Assembly: GCA_903921605.1 (NCBI GenBank)
Contig: CAIXQV010000310.1
Span: 1 to 6,230 of the forward strand
DNA: 6,230 nt
Origin: an uncultured Planctomycetaceae bacterium
Lineage (GTDB): Bacteria > Planctomycetota > Planctomycetia > Planctomycetales > Planctomycetaceae
Direction: 5' to 3'
Made by a program: the position numbers and the translations under genes. The notes below the pieces were generated by a model that was not told the origin of the DNA, made no database searches, and saw nothing but the letters and a program-made list of their open reading frames with translations. Shown here in pieces: positions 1-6,230 of the stretch; the first letter of the stretch is position 1, and every line of letters starts with the position of its first letter.

Positions 1-647
1 CGAGTCGCAAGGTCTGTCATGTGCTGACGTTCGCCCGCGCGCAAATCTCCGGGGCGAAGATAGTCGATACGAACCGGATGCAGTCGGCCTTCGCTTTCGA
101 CGATTGGACAATCGCCGAGATACTTTGCGATCGCAGTCGGATCCAATGTGGCCGACATCACAACAATCCGAAGTTCAGGCCGCACGGTCTGCTGAACTCG
201 CCGAACCATGGCCAGAGCAAGATCGCTGTCGAGCCGTCGTTCGTGGAATTCATCGAAGACGACGATCTCGATGTCTTCCAGAAACGGATCGTCCTGCAAT
301 CGTCGCAACAGGACGCCTTCGGTCACCACCAGAATGCGAGTGTCCCGGCTAACCGATTCTTCAAAGCGAACTCGATAACCCACCGACTGGCCAACTCGTT
401 CGCCGCATTCAAACGCCATCCGTCGAGCAGCAGTTCGGGCAGCGATGCGGCGAGGTTCCAGCATCACGATCTGACCGTTGGTTTTCCTAGCCGTTTTGCT
501 GCCAGCCAGCCCGGCCATCAGCAGTGCGGGAGGAACTCGAGTCGTCTTGCCGGCCCCGGCGGGGGCTCGCAAAACAACGCAATTGGCCGTCTTCAACGCG
601 GCCACAAGGTCCGGCAGGACGACATCAATGGGCAGGGACACGGTCAT
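1..647 (-). CDS. hrpB: HrpB-type ATP-dependent DExH-box helicase, N-terminal part (runs off left edge)
   Basis: Reading the minus strand from the ATG at 647-645 gives 215 codons with no stop before the window edge. Visible superfamily 2 helicase motifs are Walker [10 protein letters not shown] (residues 28-36), LEPRRIAAR (63-71), TEGVLLRRL (109-117), the DExH box DEFHER (132-137), SAT (165-167) and a GRLHPV stretch (187-192) that begins the link to the second RecA lobe. This order and wording match the HrpB branch of DEAH/DExH helicases, which hydrolyse ATP to remodel nucleic acid; the physiological role of HrpB is poorly defined in most bacteria. Full-length members are roughly 800 residues or more, so the helicase C, HA2 and HrpB C-terminal domains lie outside the window. 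The start is well constrained: an in-frame TGA lies at 662-660, only five codons upstream. There is no Shine-Dalgarno sequence. The gene is divergent from the secretin-like gene. The related HrpA is the main alternative, but the N-terminus beginning almost directly at Walker A favours HrpB. Confidence 0.92.
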   Translation of the reverse strand, partial: MTVSLPIDVVLPDLVAALKTANCVVLRAPAGAGKTTRVPPALLMAGLAGSKTARKTNGQIVMLEPRRIAARTAARRMAFECGERVGQSVGYRVRFEESVSRDTRILVVTEGVLLRRLQDDPFLEDIEIVVFDEFHERRLDSDLALAMVRRVQQTVRPELRIVVMSATLDPTAIAKYLGDCPIVESEGRLHPVRIDYLRPGDLRAGERQHMTDLAT

Positions 648-1054
648 TTTGACAACAAATCAGCGTGAGAATCGGTGGTCGGGCGACAAAGGAGCCGGAT
701 GATGCGGATTGCGAGTTCCGGAGGCAAGTGGAGGCGGCGAAAGGGTTTCCGGTCCTGGGTTTTCGGAGGCTCAGGGGCCCTCAAGGTCGGAATTTTCCGA
801 AACCAGCGGTGATCAGCTGCTATACCCAGGGTAATTCCGGCAACAGAAGTTGATTTTGAGAGGGGTATCCGGACAATGGCCAGACAAAATCTCCTGGCCG
901 CTCGGTCTTCAGAAACCTGCGTCCCGAATGAATGGTATGTCAAATCATTTGGGACTGTTCGACGGTTCTGCCCATGAAACTTCCTCATCGTCTTGTCAAG
1001 AATTTCATGGCGACCAGTGCCACTCGGGAGCTTACGTTGATCACCAGTCGAACA
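648..1054. other. Divergent intergenic region between hrpB and the secretin-like gene
   Basis: These 407 bases should carry promoters for both flanking genes. I see no strong sigma-70 pair on either strand. The best plus-strand candidate is TTGATT (850-855), a 16-base spacer and GACAAT (872-877), which is weak. A short palindrome, TCGGAA-TT-TTCCGA, lies at 787-800 and is the only obvious candidate protein-binding site. Open frames cross this stretch in several phases, but none gives a recognisable protein. The plus-strand frame of the downstream gene stays open back to an ATG at 932, but the residues before 1055 are rich in Cys and Trp and precede a clean signal peptide, so I treat them as non-coding. 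Confidence 0.6.
787..800. repeat. Short palindrome in the divergent promoter region
   Basis: TCGGAA and TTCCGA form perfect 6-base arms around a 2-base centre. The position between two divergent genes would suit a dimeric regulator, but a palindrome this short can arise by chance. No second copy was noticed nearby; only the half-site-like AATTCCGG follows at 833-840. Confidence 0.3.
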
Positions 1055-4000
1055 ATGAGCCTCAATCGCAGACTTCAGATCTTTGCAGTGATCGCTGCCT
1101 GCGAGTTGCTGACGGTTCACGCGGTCCTGGCCGCAGATGAGCTCAAACCTGCGGCCGCTGCAGTTGTCTCGGATGCAGTTGTGAGTGAGTCACCAACGCT
1201 TGCATCGCCCCAGTCAGCGACGCCTGCGACCCCGCCGACTGATGGCTCAACTCCGATGCCAATGCCTGGGCAGCCTACGCCCGGCACAGAATCAAAGCCA
1301 GCAGACGCATCAGCAAATGCGGCCGTGAAACGTCCCACGGCCGACAAATTCGTGCCGCAGCCAATCGATACGGAGATTCGCAAAAATCCCGAAGGTAAGG
1401 TTTCCTTCAACATCAAGGGGCAGCCATGGGAACCAGTGCTGCAATGGCTGTCTGATGCGTCAGCGCTGTCGCTCGACTGGCAGGAACTTCCTGGCGATTC
1501 GCTCAATCTGATCACGACGCGCGAATACACCATGGAGGAAGCTCGCGATCTGATCAACCGGCATTTGCTCAGTCGTGGTTTCACGATGATCGTGACCGGC
1601 GAAGTCATGTCGATCATCAAAGTCAAAGAACTCAATCCGGCGATGGTGCAACGAGTCACCCCGGAGATGCTGGCCAAGTTGCCGGATCATACAATGTGCA
1701 AAGTGTCGTTTGATCTGGACTGGTTGATTGCTGATGAGGCTGTCGAAGAACTCAAGCCGATGCTCAGTTCCGCCGGGCAGATTCATAAGCTCAGCCGCAC
1801 CAATCGTCTGGAAGTCATCGACACCGCAATCAGCCTGCGGCAACTGTGGGAGTTGATCGAATCGGAACAATCCAAGGATGGCGAAGAACAGTTGGTCCGC
1901 GCGTTTCATTTGGAGAATCGGCGAGCCGATGACGTCATCAAGATGCTTCGTGAGTTGCTGAAACTGCAGGGGCCGGGAGGCGACGCTGCTGGCGGTGGAG
2001 TAGGTGGTGGTGGTGGAATGGATCCCAACATGATGATGCAGATGATGCAGCAAATGCAGCAGCAGATGCAGCAGGCTGCTGCGCAGGCCGGTGCCGCGGG
2101 CGGAGCAGCAGGCACCAAAGCCAAAGTGGAAACCCGGCTGGTCCTGAATCAGAAAGAGAACATGATTCTGGCTCAGGCCGCGCCAGATCAGATGGCCATT
2201 ATTGAAAAGGCGATCGAGCAAATCGATGTTGTCAGCGGCCGAGAAGGCAGTTTGCTGGACAACATTAATCGGATGAAGATCTACCGGCTGGAATCCATCG
2301 ATCCCCAGACACTGGCAGACCTGCTGCAGCAACTCGGCGATCTGGATCCCGCAACAGTCCTGAAAGTCGACAAGCAGAAACGATCCATTATTGCCTGGGC
2401 CACGTTAGCCGATCATCTCACGATTTCTTCTTTGGTCGAAAAGCTGGACCAGTCTTCACGGAAGATCGAAGTGATTCCATTGCGACGGCTGGACGCAGAA
2501 TATGTGGCCGGCACGATTCGTCTGCTGATGGGCAAGGAAGAGCAGAAAGAAGAGAACCCGATGTCACGGCGCTACGGGTTCTTTGATTTCGGCGGGATGA
2601 ATAATCAGGAGTCCGCCAAAGAGCCGTCGTTCAAGGTTGAAGCCGACACCGAGAATAATCGTCTGCTGGTCAACGCCAATAACATTGAGATGGATGAGAT
2701 CCAGGATCTGCTGATCAAGCTGGGAGAACTTCCTGACCCCAACGCAGCCAATGATGGAGTTCGTGTTTTTGATCTAAACCCGGACGAAGACCTGAATGAG
2801 TTCCGAGAACGTCTGCAGCGATATTGGCGACGCGGGAATGCTATTGAATTTGATCTTCCCCCGCAGGAGCCGAAGGACGAAACGCAGTCAGATGAATCGA
2901 GCAATGAATCCGGTTCTGAAAAGCGAATGCTGAAGGATGGCGATGCCGAGAAGGCAGAACCTCAGCGAACCGACAAAGACAAACGACAGATCAACACGTC
3001 AACAACCGCCGTTGATTCAAATGGTCGACCCGATTCAACACGGGTACGAGTGTGGCATCGAGGAAAAACCACGGTTGCTTCGGAGGAGTCGCTGCAAACG
3101 AAGAAGGACAGTCGACCGGGAGCAGAGCTTGATCGCTTGTTGGAAGCTCACCGTGCAGCTCAACGAACGACGACCGTCGATAAATCCGCGTTCCTGACGG
3201 GTTTGACAGACGAAGAGACTGCCTCGCCGGAACGCGACGAGGCTGACTCGAAGACAACTCCCGAAGACAGTGCCCCGGCGAGTGAAACGCAGGAAAAAGC
3301 GTCCGATGATGCAGCCCCGGGGGCAAAATCTGAGCCGCGAATCAGTCGTGAACTGATTGAAAAACTGCGAAAACAGCTCGATGCTGCACCGAAAGAAGAG
3401 ACTGAACCCGAGGCTGAAATGCTCGATGCTCAGCCCAAATCGGCACCAGCCGTCGAAGATGGCTCCCCGGTTAAAATTTCCGTGACTCCCGATGGCAAGC
3501 TGATTGTCAGCAGCAAGGATCCGCAGGCGTTGGCGGAGATGGAAGATTTGATCTCGCAGGTCGTCGCACCTCGCCGCAGTTTTAAAGTGTTTCGACTGGA
3601 GTACGCGACACCGTCGTGGGTAACTCTCAATCTGAAAGACTTCTTTAAGACCGACGAAGAAACGAAGAGCACTCTGGAATACAGCCCATACTGGGGCATT
3701 ATGCCATCAGAGAAGAAGGTCAAAGGCAATCGAACATTGTCAAAGCGTCGTCAGCCGCAGTTCATATCCGACAACTTCACCAGCACGATTCTGGTGCGCG
3801 ACGCTGACGCGAAGCAACTGCAGACAATTGAAGATCTGATTAAGATCTATGACGTGCCGGAACCGTCGGATAGTCGATCGATGCGAGTCACCACGATTTT
3901 CCGTCTCGAACATGCCAGGGCTACGTCAGTCGCAGCGGCCGTCAAAGATGTCTTTCGCGATCTGCTCAGCTCCAACGACAAAGCACTCGAGAAGGACGAT

Positions 4001-4408
4001 AAAGGCGGACAGCGTCAGGGCAGCGGAGGACTGGTTACGTTTCTGCCCGGTGGCGGGAAAAAAGATGGCGAAGACGAGGAGGAGCCAATTCGCTTTAAAG
4101 GTCTTCTGTCGATCGGCATTGACGACTCATCCAACACGTTGATCGTGTCTTCGGCCGGAACTCTGATGGACACCATCTCAGAGATGATCGAATCTCTGGA
4201 CAAGGCGGCCGATTCTTCGTCAGTGGTTCAGGTGATCAAGGTCGACAAAAGCGTTGACCTCAGCCTGATTCAGGAACGGCTCAAGGAACTGATGAAAACG
4301 GCACCGCCTCAACCGGGACAACAAACAGGAGTGCCAATGCCGGGCCAGCCAATGCCAGGGCAACCTGGATTTCCAGGCGCTGAAGCAGCAGTGCAGGAAG
4401 CGAACTAG
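1055..4408 (+). CDS. Exported multi-domain secretin N-domain (NolW/short-domain) protein without a secretin barrel
   Basis: The protein has 1117 residues from the chosen ATG. Residues 1-26 form a signal peptide (MSLNRR, a hydrophobic core, then AVLA before ADE), so it acts in the periplasm or cell envelope. A Pro/Ala-rich linker (about 30-95) follows, then an N0/STN-like domain (106-191, with GQPWEPVLQWLSD and an ARDLINRHLLSRGF helix). Next come repeated secretin short domains, each a [V/F]xx[I/F/H]xLE type strand, a helix, and a 'NxLxVxA' strand with a second helix: about 200-272, 279-392, 407-465, 470-559, a split copy (569-599 plus 806-837), 841-934, 944-1050 and a half copy at 1057-1080. 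There is no C-terminal secretin pore domain. Residues 602-804 are an acidic, Ser/Thr/Lys-rich probable disordered linker, and the tail repeats PMPGQP. In-frame ATGs at 932, 974 and 1007 are alternatives, but only 1055 leaves a normal signal peptide. Planctomycetes commonly carry such proteins; their function is unknown to me. Confidence 0.88.
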   Translation: MSLNRRLQIFAVIAACELLTVHAVLAADELKPAAAAVVSDAVVSESPTLASPQSATPATPPTDGSTPMPMPGQPTPGTESKPADASANAAVKRPTADKFVPQPIDTEIRKNPEGKVSFNIKGQPWEPVLQWLSDASALSLDWQELPGDSLNLITTREYTMEEARDLINRHLLSRGFTMIVTGEVMSIIKVKELNPAMVQRVTPEMLAKLPDHTMCKVSFDLDWLIADEAVEELKPMLSSAGQIHKLSRTNRLEVIDTAISLRQLWELIESEQSKDGEEQLVRAFHLENRRADDVIKMLRELLKLQGPGGDAAGGGVGGGGGMDPNMMMQMMQQMQQQMQQAAAQAGAAGGAAGTKAKVETRLVLNQKENMILAQAAPDQMAIIEKAIEQIDVVSGREGSLLDNINRMKIYRLESIDPQTLADLLQQLGDLDPATVLKVDKQKRSIIAWATLADHLTISSLVEKLDQSSRKIEVIPLRRLDAEYVAGTIRLLMGKEEQKEENPMSRRYGFFDFGGMNNQESAKEPSFKVEADTENNRLLVNANNIEMDEIQDLLIKLGELPDPNAANDGVRVFDLNPDEDLNEFRERLQRYWRRGNAIEFDLPPQEPKDETQSDESSNESGSEKRMLKDGDAEKAEPQRTDKDKRQINTSTTAVDSNGRPDSTRVRVWHRGKTTVASEESLQTKKDSRPGAELDRLLEAHRAAQRTTTVDKSAFLTGLTDEETASPERDEADSKTTPEDSAPASETQEKASDDAAPGAKSEPRISRELIEKLRKQLDAAPKEETEPEAEMLDAQPKSAPAVEDGSPVKISVTPDGKLIVSSKDPQALAEMEDLISQVVAPRRSFKVFRLEYATPSWVTLNLKDFFKTDEETKSTLEYSPYWGIMPSEKKVKGNRTLSKRRQPQFISDNFTSTILVRDADAKQLQTIEDLIKIYDVPEPSDSRSMRVTTIFRLEHARATSVAAAVKDVFRDLLSSNDKALEKDDKGGQRQGSGGLVTFLPGGGKKDGEDEEEPIRFKGLLSIGIDDSSNTLIVSSAGTLMDTISEMIESLDKAADSSSVVQVIKVDKSVDLSLIQERLKELMKTAPPQPGQQTGVPMPGQPMPGQPGFPGAEAAVQEAN
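1976..2113 (+). repeat. Low-complexity Gly / Met-Gln / Ala coding repeat inside a secretin short domain
   Basis: In the secretin-like gene, codons 308-353 (counted from the ATG at 1055) encode a Gly-rich run, then a Met/Gln run with eight Met within 17 residues (322-338), then an Ala/Gly run. At DNA level the centre (2030-2074) is a degenerate tandem array of ATG and CAG codons. It sits between the first helix of one short domain and its returning strand (VETRLVLNQKEN), so it is a loop insertion rather than a domain linker. Such arrays can expand or shrink by replication slippage. Confidence 0.8.
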
Positions 4409-4438
4409 TTTTTATACTCCGAGTGTTGTGTCTTGAAA

Positions 4439-4520
4439 GTAGCTGGATTCGTGAGAATTCACGATGCGTTCTTCACATGCGTTATACGGAGGCGCCCCGA
4501 ATTCTCACGAATCCAGCCAC
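4439..4520. repeat. Long inverted repeat, 22-base arms around a 38-base loop
   Basis: The left arm (4439-4460) and right arm (4499-4520) are complementary at 21 of 22 positions, with 19 perfect contiguous pairs (4442-4460 with 4499-4517). Both arms carry an EcoRI-like GAATTC at the loop side. The loop holds a near-tandem direct repeat, TTCACGATGCGTT (4458-4470, starting in the left arm) and TTCACATGCGTT (4472-4483). The element begins 31 bases after the secretin-like stop and has no T-tract after it, so it is not a classical intrinsic terminator. It could stabilise the 3' end of the upstream mRNA, act as a factor-dependent terminator, or be a copy of a REP/MITE-like dispersed element. I see no clear target-site duplication. 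Confidence 0.85.
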
Positions 4521-4550
4521 AGAGAAACATTTCATTCCGACTCTCGCAAT

Positions 4551-4614
4551 GGTTAACGGCAAGTCGCAGGCGTCGTCGCTGCATTTCGCCTACGCCTACG
4601 GCTCGCCGTTAAAC
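4551..4614. repeat. Second hairpin-like element with imperfect 10-base arms
   Basis: GGTTAACGGC (4551-4560) and GCCGTTAAAC (4605-4614) are complementary at nine of ten positions. A nested pairing, AGGCGT (4568-4573) with ACGCCT (4592-4597), continues outward across one mismatch (4565-4566 with 4599-4600). A CGCCTA unit is tandemly duplicated at 4587-4598. The whole 64-base block could fold as one branched hairpin. It resembles the GC-rich 'AACGGCGAGCCGTAGGCG' type of intergenic repeat that I associate with planctomycete genomes; that comparison is from memory and needs a search. Confidence 0.6.
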
Positions 4615-4662
4615 GAATGTCGTCGCTTCCGGCCTGCGGCCTTTATGCCAGCATCCCCCAGG

Positions 4663-4705
4663 CAGTCCTGCAAAATGCCGCTAATTCGATGCAAATCCAG
4701 GACTG
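4663..4705. repeat. Inverted repeat with 8-base arms upstream of gap
   Basis: CAGTCCTG (4663-4670) and CAGGACTG (4698-4705) are perfect complements around a 27-base loop. It lies about 25 bases before the candidate -35 of gap, so it would be upstream of the transcript and, if functional, would more likely be a DNA-level site or part of the adjacent repeat cluster than a leader structure. Confidence 0.4.
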
Positions 4706-4729
4706 TTCACGGCCAGTTCCCAGGAACGA

Positions 4730-4758
4730 TTGGCGCTTTCGGGCGAGGGCGTTACCAT
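4730..4758 (+). promoter_or_regulatory. Candidate sigma-70-type promoter for gap
   Basis: TTGGCG (4730-4735) and TACCAT (4753-4758) are separated by 17 bases; each matches the sigma-70 consensus at four of six positions. Initiation near 4765 would give a leader of about 45 bases. The small palindrome GTTCC-CA-GGAAC (4716-4727) lies directly upstream of the -35. The gene needs its own promoter because it is 402 bases from the preceding stop. Planctomycete promoters often match the consensus poorly, so this is only the best local candidate. Confidence 0.3.
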
Positions 4759-4786
4759 TTTGGCCCTTGTCTCTTTCTGTCACTAG

Positions 4787-5812
<1,026 letters not shown>

Positions 5813-5839
5813 ATTTCACACCTGGTGATTTCATGAATC

Positions 5840-5879
5840 AAAACAGCCCTGCGGTGAATTCCTCAGGGCTGTTTTCTTT
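5840..5879 (+). terminator. Rho-independent terminator after gap
   Basis: AAAACAGCCCTG (5840-5851) and CAGGGCTGTTTT (5864-5875) are perfect 12-base arms around a 12-base loop, followed by TTTTCTTT. The stem starts 28 bases after the gap stop codon. Because the left arm opens with AAAA, the same hairpin has a short U-tract on the minus strand and might also stop antisense transcription arriving from the right. Confidence 0.92.
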
Positions 5880-5891
5880 GGGACAACGCGA

Positions 5892-6230
5892 ATGGATCCA
5901 CAATCCGGTCGACTGTCAAATGACAGAATGTTTGCAACGCAACAATCTCGAAGACATCTGCTGCAAAAGATGGGCGATGGATTCGGAGCCTTGGCTTTGG
6001 CGGCCATGCTGCAGAAAAAATCTGCGGTCGCTGCAGATGAACAAGCACGGACATCGGTACTTGATCCTCATCATCCGGCCACAGCAACATCGGTCATTCA
6101 GATTTTCTGTCCGGGCGGTCTCAGCCATGTTGATACGTGGGATTATCGACCGCAATTGGAAAAGTCACACGGGACCGCGTTTGATGCAGAACTTGGCAAG
6201 CAGACTTTTGCCGGAGTGGCTGGCGAGTAC
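5892..6230 (+). CDS. DUF1501 protein, N-terminal part (runs off right edge)
   Basis: The frame is open to the window end, giving 113 residues from the ATG at 5892 or 101 from the ATG at 5928. Counting from 5928, a twin-arginine-like leader SRRHLLQKMGDGFG (7-20) is followed by a modest hydrophobic stretch and a possible AVA/A cleavage site (33-36). The family hallmark CPGGLSHVDTWDYRP (61-75) follows; DUF1501 proteins usually show GGxSHxDTxDxKP here, near a probable metal-binding Asp. The fold is related to the alkaline phosphatase/sulfatase superfamily. In planctomycetes these genes are abundant and often lie beside DUF1549/DUF1553 cytochrome-like genes; no such neighbour is seen upstream. Activity is unproven, and full-length members have over 400 residues. 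The 5892 start (MDPQSGRLSNDR before the leader) lies only 16 bases beyond the terminator stem; neither start has a Shine-Dalgarno sequence. The start choice is undecided. Confidence 0.9.
   Translation, partial: MDPQSGRLSNDRMFATQQSRRHLLQKMGDGFGALALAAMLQKKSAVAADEQARTSVLDPHHPATATSVIQIFCPGGLSHVDTWDYRPQLEKSHGTAFDAELGKQTFAGVAGEY
5913..5926. repeat. Palindrome just before the downstream DUF1501 start
   Basis: CTGTCA and TGACAG form perfect 6-base arms around AA, ending one base before the ATG at 5928. If translation begins there, the site could be an operator or a weak hairpin near the start; if it begins at 5892 the palindrome is simply coding sequence (codons 8-12). Chance occurrence is possible. 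Confidence 0.35.

Noticed and set aside
649..654. TTGACA, a perfect -35 hexamer on the plus strand
   Set aside because: No acceptable -10 lies 16-18 bases downstream, and the hexamer abuts the hrpB start codon, about 400 bases from the gene it would serve.
21..668. 215-codon plus-strand open frame at the left end
   Set aside because: It is antisense to the HrpB helicase frame, which carries clear helicase motifs; the plus-strand product is Ser/His/Gln-rich and unrecognisable.
850..877. TTGATT - 16 bases - GACAAT as a promoter for the secretin-like gene
   Set aside because: The match is weak and the implied leader is about 170 bases; it is no better than expected by chance in 400 bases.
932..1054. 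In-frame N-terminal extension of the secretin-like protein by 41 residues
   Set aside because: It would bury a clean signal peptide, has unusual Cys/Trp content, and the ATG at 1055 directly precedes the MSLNRR basic region.
1460..2332. 290-codon minus-strand open frame rich in His and Leu
   Set aside because: It is the antisense image of the secretin-like gene; the His/Leu run is the reverse of the Met/Gln codon array.

Overview
The window looks like a chromosomal segment from a planctomycete (phylum Planctomycetota). The evidence is a DUF1501 protein with a twin-arginine-type leader at the right edge, a very long exported protein made of tandem secretin N-type domains with Gly/Met/Gln-rich and acidic inserts, moderate-to-high GC, and no Shine-Dalgarno sequence at any of the four starts. 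The genus cannot be decided from this sequence.

Layout. (1) Positions 1-647, minus strand: the first 215 codons of an HrpB-type DExH-box ATP-dependent helicase, cut off by the left edge. (2) 648-1054: divergent intergenic region with one short palindrome and no convincing promoter. (3) 1055-4408, plus strand: a 1117-residue exported protein with an N0/STN-like domain followed by a chain of NolW/secretin short domains, but no secretin barrel domain. (4) 4409-4810: a 402-bp gap rich in inverted repeats, including a 22-bp-arm hairpin with one mismatch. It probably contains planctomycete dispersed intergenic repeats and, at its right end, the gap promoter. (5) 4811-5812, plus: a complete type I glyceraldehyde-3-phosphate dehydrogenase with catalytic Cys and His present. 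(6) 5840-5879: a textbook Rho-independent terminator. (7) 5892 or 5928 to the right edge, plus: the start of a DUF1501 protein.

The genes do not form an obvious pathway. HrpB (RNA/DNA helicase family), a periplasmic secretin-like protein, a central glycolytic enzyme and a DUF1501 protein appear to be four separate transcription units. The most unusual items are the barrel-less secretin-like protein, in which one N-domain seems to be split by an acidic linker of about 200 residues, and the hairpin-rich spacer before gap. I saw no mobile element, CRISPR array, tRNA or rRNA, and I found no convincing new multi-gene system.
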